Part shown: positions 60,773 to 64,000 of the stretch, in pieces | Layout: the number at the start of each line of letters is the position of its first letter | Position numbering within the stretch: position 1 is the stretch's first letter | NCBI GenBank assembly: GCA_025094145.1 | Contig: JALLLS010000078.1 | Coordinates: forward strand, 100,362 to 164,361 | DNA: 64,000 bases | Reading direction: 5' to 3' | Source: Spinellus fusiger | Taxonomy: Eukaryota > Mucoromycota > Mucoromycetes > Mucorales > Phycomycetaceae | Notes under the pieces: generated by a model | What the model was told of the DNA's origin: nothing | What the model saw: the letters and a program-made list of their open reading frames with translations, nothing else | Databases searched by the model: none | Program-made: the position numbers and the translations under genes

Positions 60773-63700
60773 ATTTAGAATTATAAGAAAGAGAAGGAAA
60801 AAACAAGAAAAGAAAAGAGAAAAACTCGAATTAATATAAGTGACAAACAGGCAGCGCACAAAAAAGTAGCACACAGAAAAGGGCGACTGTCGGAGCAGAT
60901 GTCTGCTCACTTCATAAGACTGGCACTTAATCCTGTCCTACAAAAACCCTTTGCAGCAAAAGGATTGGAACCACTCAAGTGTTTATTCCTCCCACAACTC
61001 TAGTGCACTGGGATCGTCCAATGTCTTACTAGTTTGTAACACCTTATCTTCCCATAAAAGTAAAAGACACTCGATGACTATCACCCTATTTCTTTCTTCT
61101 GGTAAGTTGTACAGAACCAAAATGCCCCAATAGCACCTTTGGAGCTTACAATGGCCGTAAATTCCTTCATCGGATTCCCTCATCACCTATAAACTAAAAG
61201 TAACACTTTCTGAGGTCTCCGCGTAAACTCAATCTTCCTAATTCCCCTGATGACACAATATAGATCCATTCTTCTGAAGAGTACACATCATCGTAGCACC
61301 TGATAGTCGCCCTCAATTTAGCTGGCAAAGAAAACACATAGGCTGTCTAGTATCTCTCTATTTGCCATTAAGAGGAAGCGCTGTCTCGACTTAATCTTGA
61401 TGCAGGTCGGTTCACCCAATAGACAATGCTAAATGACACTCTCTGCTTCCATCTCTCTTTCTCTCTCACTGTCTGTCTCTGTCTTGAGAGAGCCGTAGAA
61501 TGTAGCACAGTGCGTCTATCTACATGGAGTCCATAGCGATCATCTCCCAAAATAAAAGTGGAACAAGGTTCATTAGGCGATATCAACGCGAATGGAACGG
61601 AAGGATTTGTATCTCAATCCCTTTTTCTTTTTCTGCATACAAAATATACGATAGAATAGAAAGAAATAGACCTCCGAACATGCTGTGTTATTGTCTCAAT
61701 CAGTGTATCTGCACTATTCATTTGATTTGATACCTGCGAAAGAAGGAGGGGGTGAGTAACCCCTTGAACCCCATTTAGTGTCTTGAAATTCAGTGTCTGG
61801 AAAGTAAAATCTCAATGCATCTTCACATGAAGGTTAGTATATTTATTCCATAAGCTACTTCCCCTCTTAAACTGCTTTATGCATTTCTATTGATTCCATT
61901 TAGAGTTGTGTTTGCTAATATTATCTTGTACATATTAACATACAATATAAGTCTTTGTGCTCAATGGGTTTGGCCATAGATTAAATTGCAAAAAAAAAAA
62001 TTACTGGAATCTCCCAATAAAAAACTCTTATCATTATCAGAAGAATAGTCATTTGCGATAAGCACAAAAACATTATTAAGTAAATCATAAGATGAACCTT
62101 CCTCAGACACCTATGAATAGTCAATGTTATTGTTATTGTTATTGGTGATGACATTAGCACTGGAAAAGGAAGAAAGAATACATTGATTGGAATATGAAGA
62201 GAACTAGTGGGTTTCTCCCATGATCACTCATTTCCGCTCCAATGCTTTCGAGCCATGGTAAAGGGGGATTTCTTCGTAGTTTTAAAAAAAAGAAACATTA
62301 ATGGTTATTGCATCGTCCAACTGAGTTGTTATAAAAGCATCATGACTACCACCGAACACTATTGAACAAAAGAAAAGAAGAAAAAGAGACTGTAAAGCGT
62401 ATCTAATAAAGTGTATCTGATAGAGTGTTTATTTCTCTAACCACCTTTTTTCTTGGATTACTAACAAAACAAAATAATTCTGTACTGTTTCTTATCTTTA
62501 TTTTTGAATTGAATAAAAAAGAAATTGGCCAACTCACACTCTGATATTTCTGTATTCATTTTTATTGGTCTATCTTTTTTTCTCCTGAGCCAATGTTGTG
62601 GTTAGGGCAATAATATCTGTTGGTTTAATATAATGTCTCATTTGTAGAACTCAATGCTACTGTTATTGTTGATGTTATTGATAATAATAATAGTATTGAC
62701 ATGAATGTTGGTATTATTGATAACAACAGTACAAATACCCCTACAGCCCATAGTCTACATCTTACTTCAAATATAAGCAGTTGCTCGAACAAGAGTAATA
62801 ACAAATATATTTACTCCACTAACCTTACTAGATGCCATGAACACTAATCACACTAATCAACAGATGATAATATTCATCTATTTAATTAAACAATTATTAA
62901 CATTAATGGTGAATATATAGTGATATAAATAATAATAAAAATAAAAATAAAAATAAAAAGAGGATCGTGTCGTTAAAGCGTCTTCTATCCAAGTGATTTA
63001 TTGGCTAGGAACAGAAGAGGAAGAGAAGAGCATCGGAGATGAGAAGGGTATTACTGTGACCTATAAGATTTGCCTCTCCACCTCTCTTAAGCGGAATACA
63101 AACAAACAAATCACTAAGAACACAAAGTTACCATTGGCAAGTCATCTCCGAAGAACCTATTTTGCCTATTGTATCAGTAGAACACGAGGAGAAAGTATCT
63201 TTTTGTTGATCGGAAGATTAACCAGTGAATAAATAGGTGAGTGAGTGAGTGAAAGCGCATATTCTTGTTTTATGCCCAAGGAAAAGACTGCATTACAGTT
63301 TTATGGAGAATAGCCTTTTTAGAGAGATTATTGCTTGATAAAGAAAGGTATAGCTATAGAATGTAACAATGGTATGTTTTTGTAGGCTGGCTAATAAGTA
63401 AATGAATTGATACAAAAATGTCTATGACTATAGAGCTTATTATTCTTATTATTCTTAATCTTAATCTTATTCTTATTAGTACGAGGACTCCTCATAAAGG
63501 AAAAGGGATAATCTACCCCAGAAATTCTTCTACAACTGCCTTTCTTTAGTTGAATGTCACTATAGCAAACATATCAATAAGCACTTGCCAATAGAAAAGT
63601 GTGTGTGGCAGGGTGGCATTAAATCACTATTTCGTCACTAGTCTGTACATTTGGACTGCCACTATACTTTAGCCCTACAAGCACAAGCCTTGTGGATAGA

Positions 63701-64000
63701 TAGGCATGTTATTGATGTCTTGTTGAGGCATAGTATAAACTTGTATTCGCCCTTAATTTTCCTGTGTACTCTATTGCTAATATGTTTTTATTGTTTATAA
63801 AGTAAAGTTAAAATTCTACTGTATCTCTTACAATTGTGCTTGTGTTAATGAGGCAAATATTCTTTAATTCATAAAATACAATTCTCTTTTATTGATACAG
63901 ACAATCCTAAGGTTGTTGTTGTTTTTTTTTTTTTTTGCAATATCTCATTCCAATTATGTAACAGTCCCCAGGTTTTCATCCCTTTGTGTTTCACTGAAGG
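60773..64000. other. Intergenic, no gene recognised
   Basis: AT-rich sequence with short arrays (AAAATAA near 62930-62960, TTATTCTTA near 63437-63477, a T run near 63925-63936). Reading frames at 60951, 61524 and 62993 show no family features and no plausible splice structure. Confidence 0.5.

Noticed and set aside
62993..63232. 79-codon ORF in the right-hand intergenic region
   Set aside because: No recognisable domain; Lys/Thr-rich translation of AT-rich DNA; no splice-site support on either side.
1..64000. tRNA and rRNA genes
   Set aside because: Scanned by eye for T-loop GGTTCGA-type motifs with a matching acceptor stem; none convincing. A covariance-model scan would be decisive.

Overview
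The window looks like nuclear DNA of an early-diverging filamentous fungus, most likely Mucoromycota (Mucorales or a relative). The reasons are short GT-AG introns inside almost every gene, AT-rich intergenic DNA full of microsatellites, large conserved eukaryotic genes (TRA1, BLM10, RPN3, a 20S proteasome subunit), and transposons including a DIRS-type tyrosine-recombinase element. The species assignment is inference. All gene models were built by hand: splice sites were chosen so that phase and family homology hold across each junction, and in each case the summed exons are an exact multiple of three.

Layout. 1-6502: AT-rich, no convincing gene. 6503-9849 (+): soluble GAF hybrid histidine kinase. 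10008-11206 (-): 20S proteasome alpha subunit, PSMA3/PRE10 type. 11886-12934 (-): single-pass membrane LEA2-domain protein. 13370-25967 (+): TRA1/TRRAP, the SAGA/NuA4 scaffold (about 3859 aa, 18 exons). 26296-43041: a transposon island with two Tc1/mariner elements, a 5'-truncated LINE with a 16-bp target-site duplication, a palindromic MITE, a solo LTR, a decayed DIRS element, a Fanzor (eukaryotic TnpB-like) remnant and a 1.1-kb non-coding repeat in two copies. Inside the island is one intact-looking methyltransferase gene (31414-32596, -). 43668-50812 (+): BLM10/PA200 proteasome activator. 50958-52311 (+): two-RRM SR splicing protein. 52666-54745 (-): RPN3 of the 19S lid. 55040-55753 (+): 2OG-Fe(II) oxygenase, divergent from RPN3. 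55839-57976 (-): poly(A) polymerase. 59017-59494: second solo LTR of the same family. 59763-60772 (-): Ser/Ala-rich secreted, probably GPI-anchored wall protein. 60773-64000: no gene recognised.

Biological themes. Three proteasome genes from three different sub-complexes (core, Blm10 activator, 19S lid) lie within 45 kb. RNA processing is represented by the SR protein and the poly(A) polymerase. The most interesting mobile signal is the Fanzor remnant, which keeps the zinc-ribbon and the RuvC-III motif but has an in-frame stop next to the catalytic block. The two solo LTRs, the MITE, the LINE and one Tc1 element could each be delimited to the base by target-site duplications.
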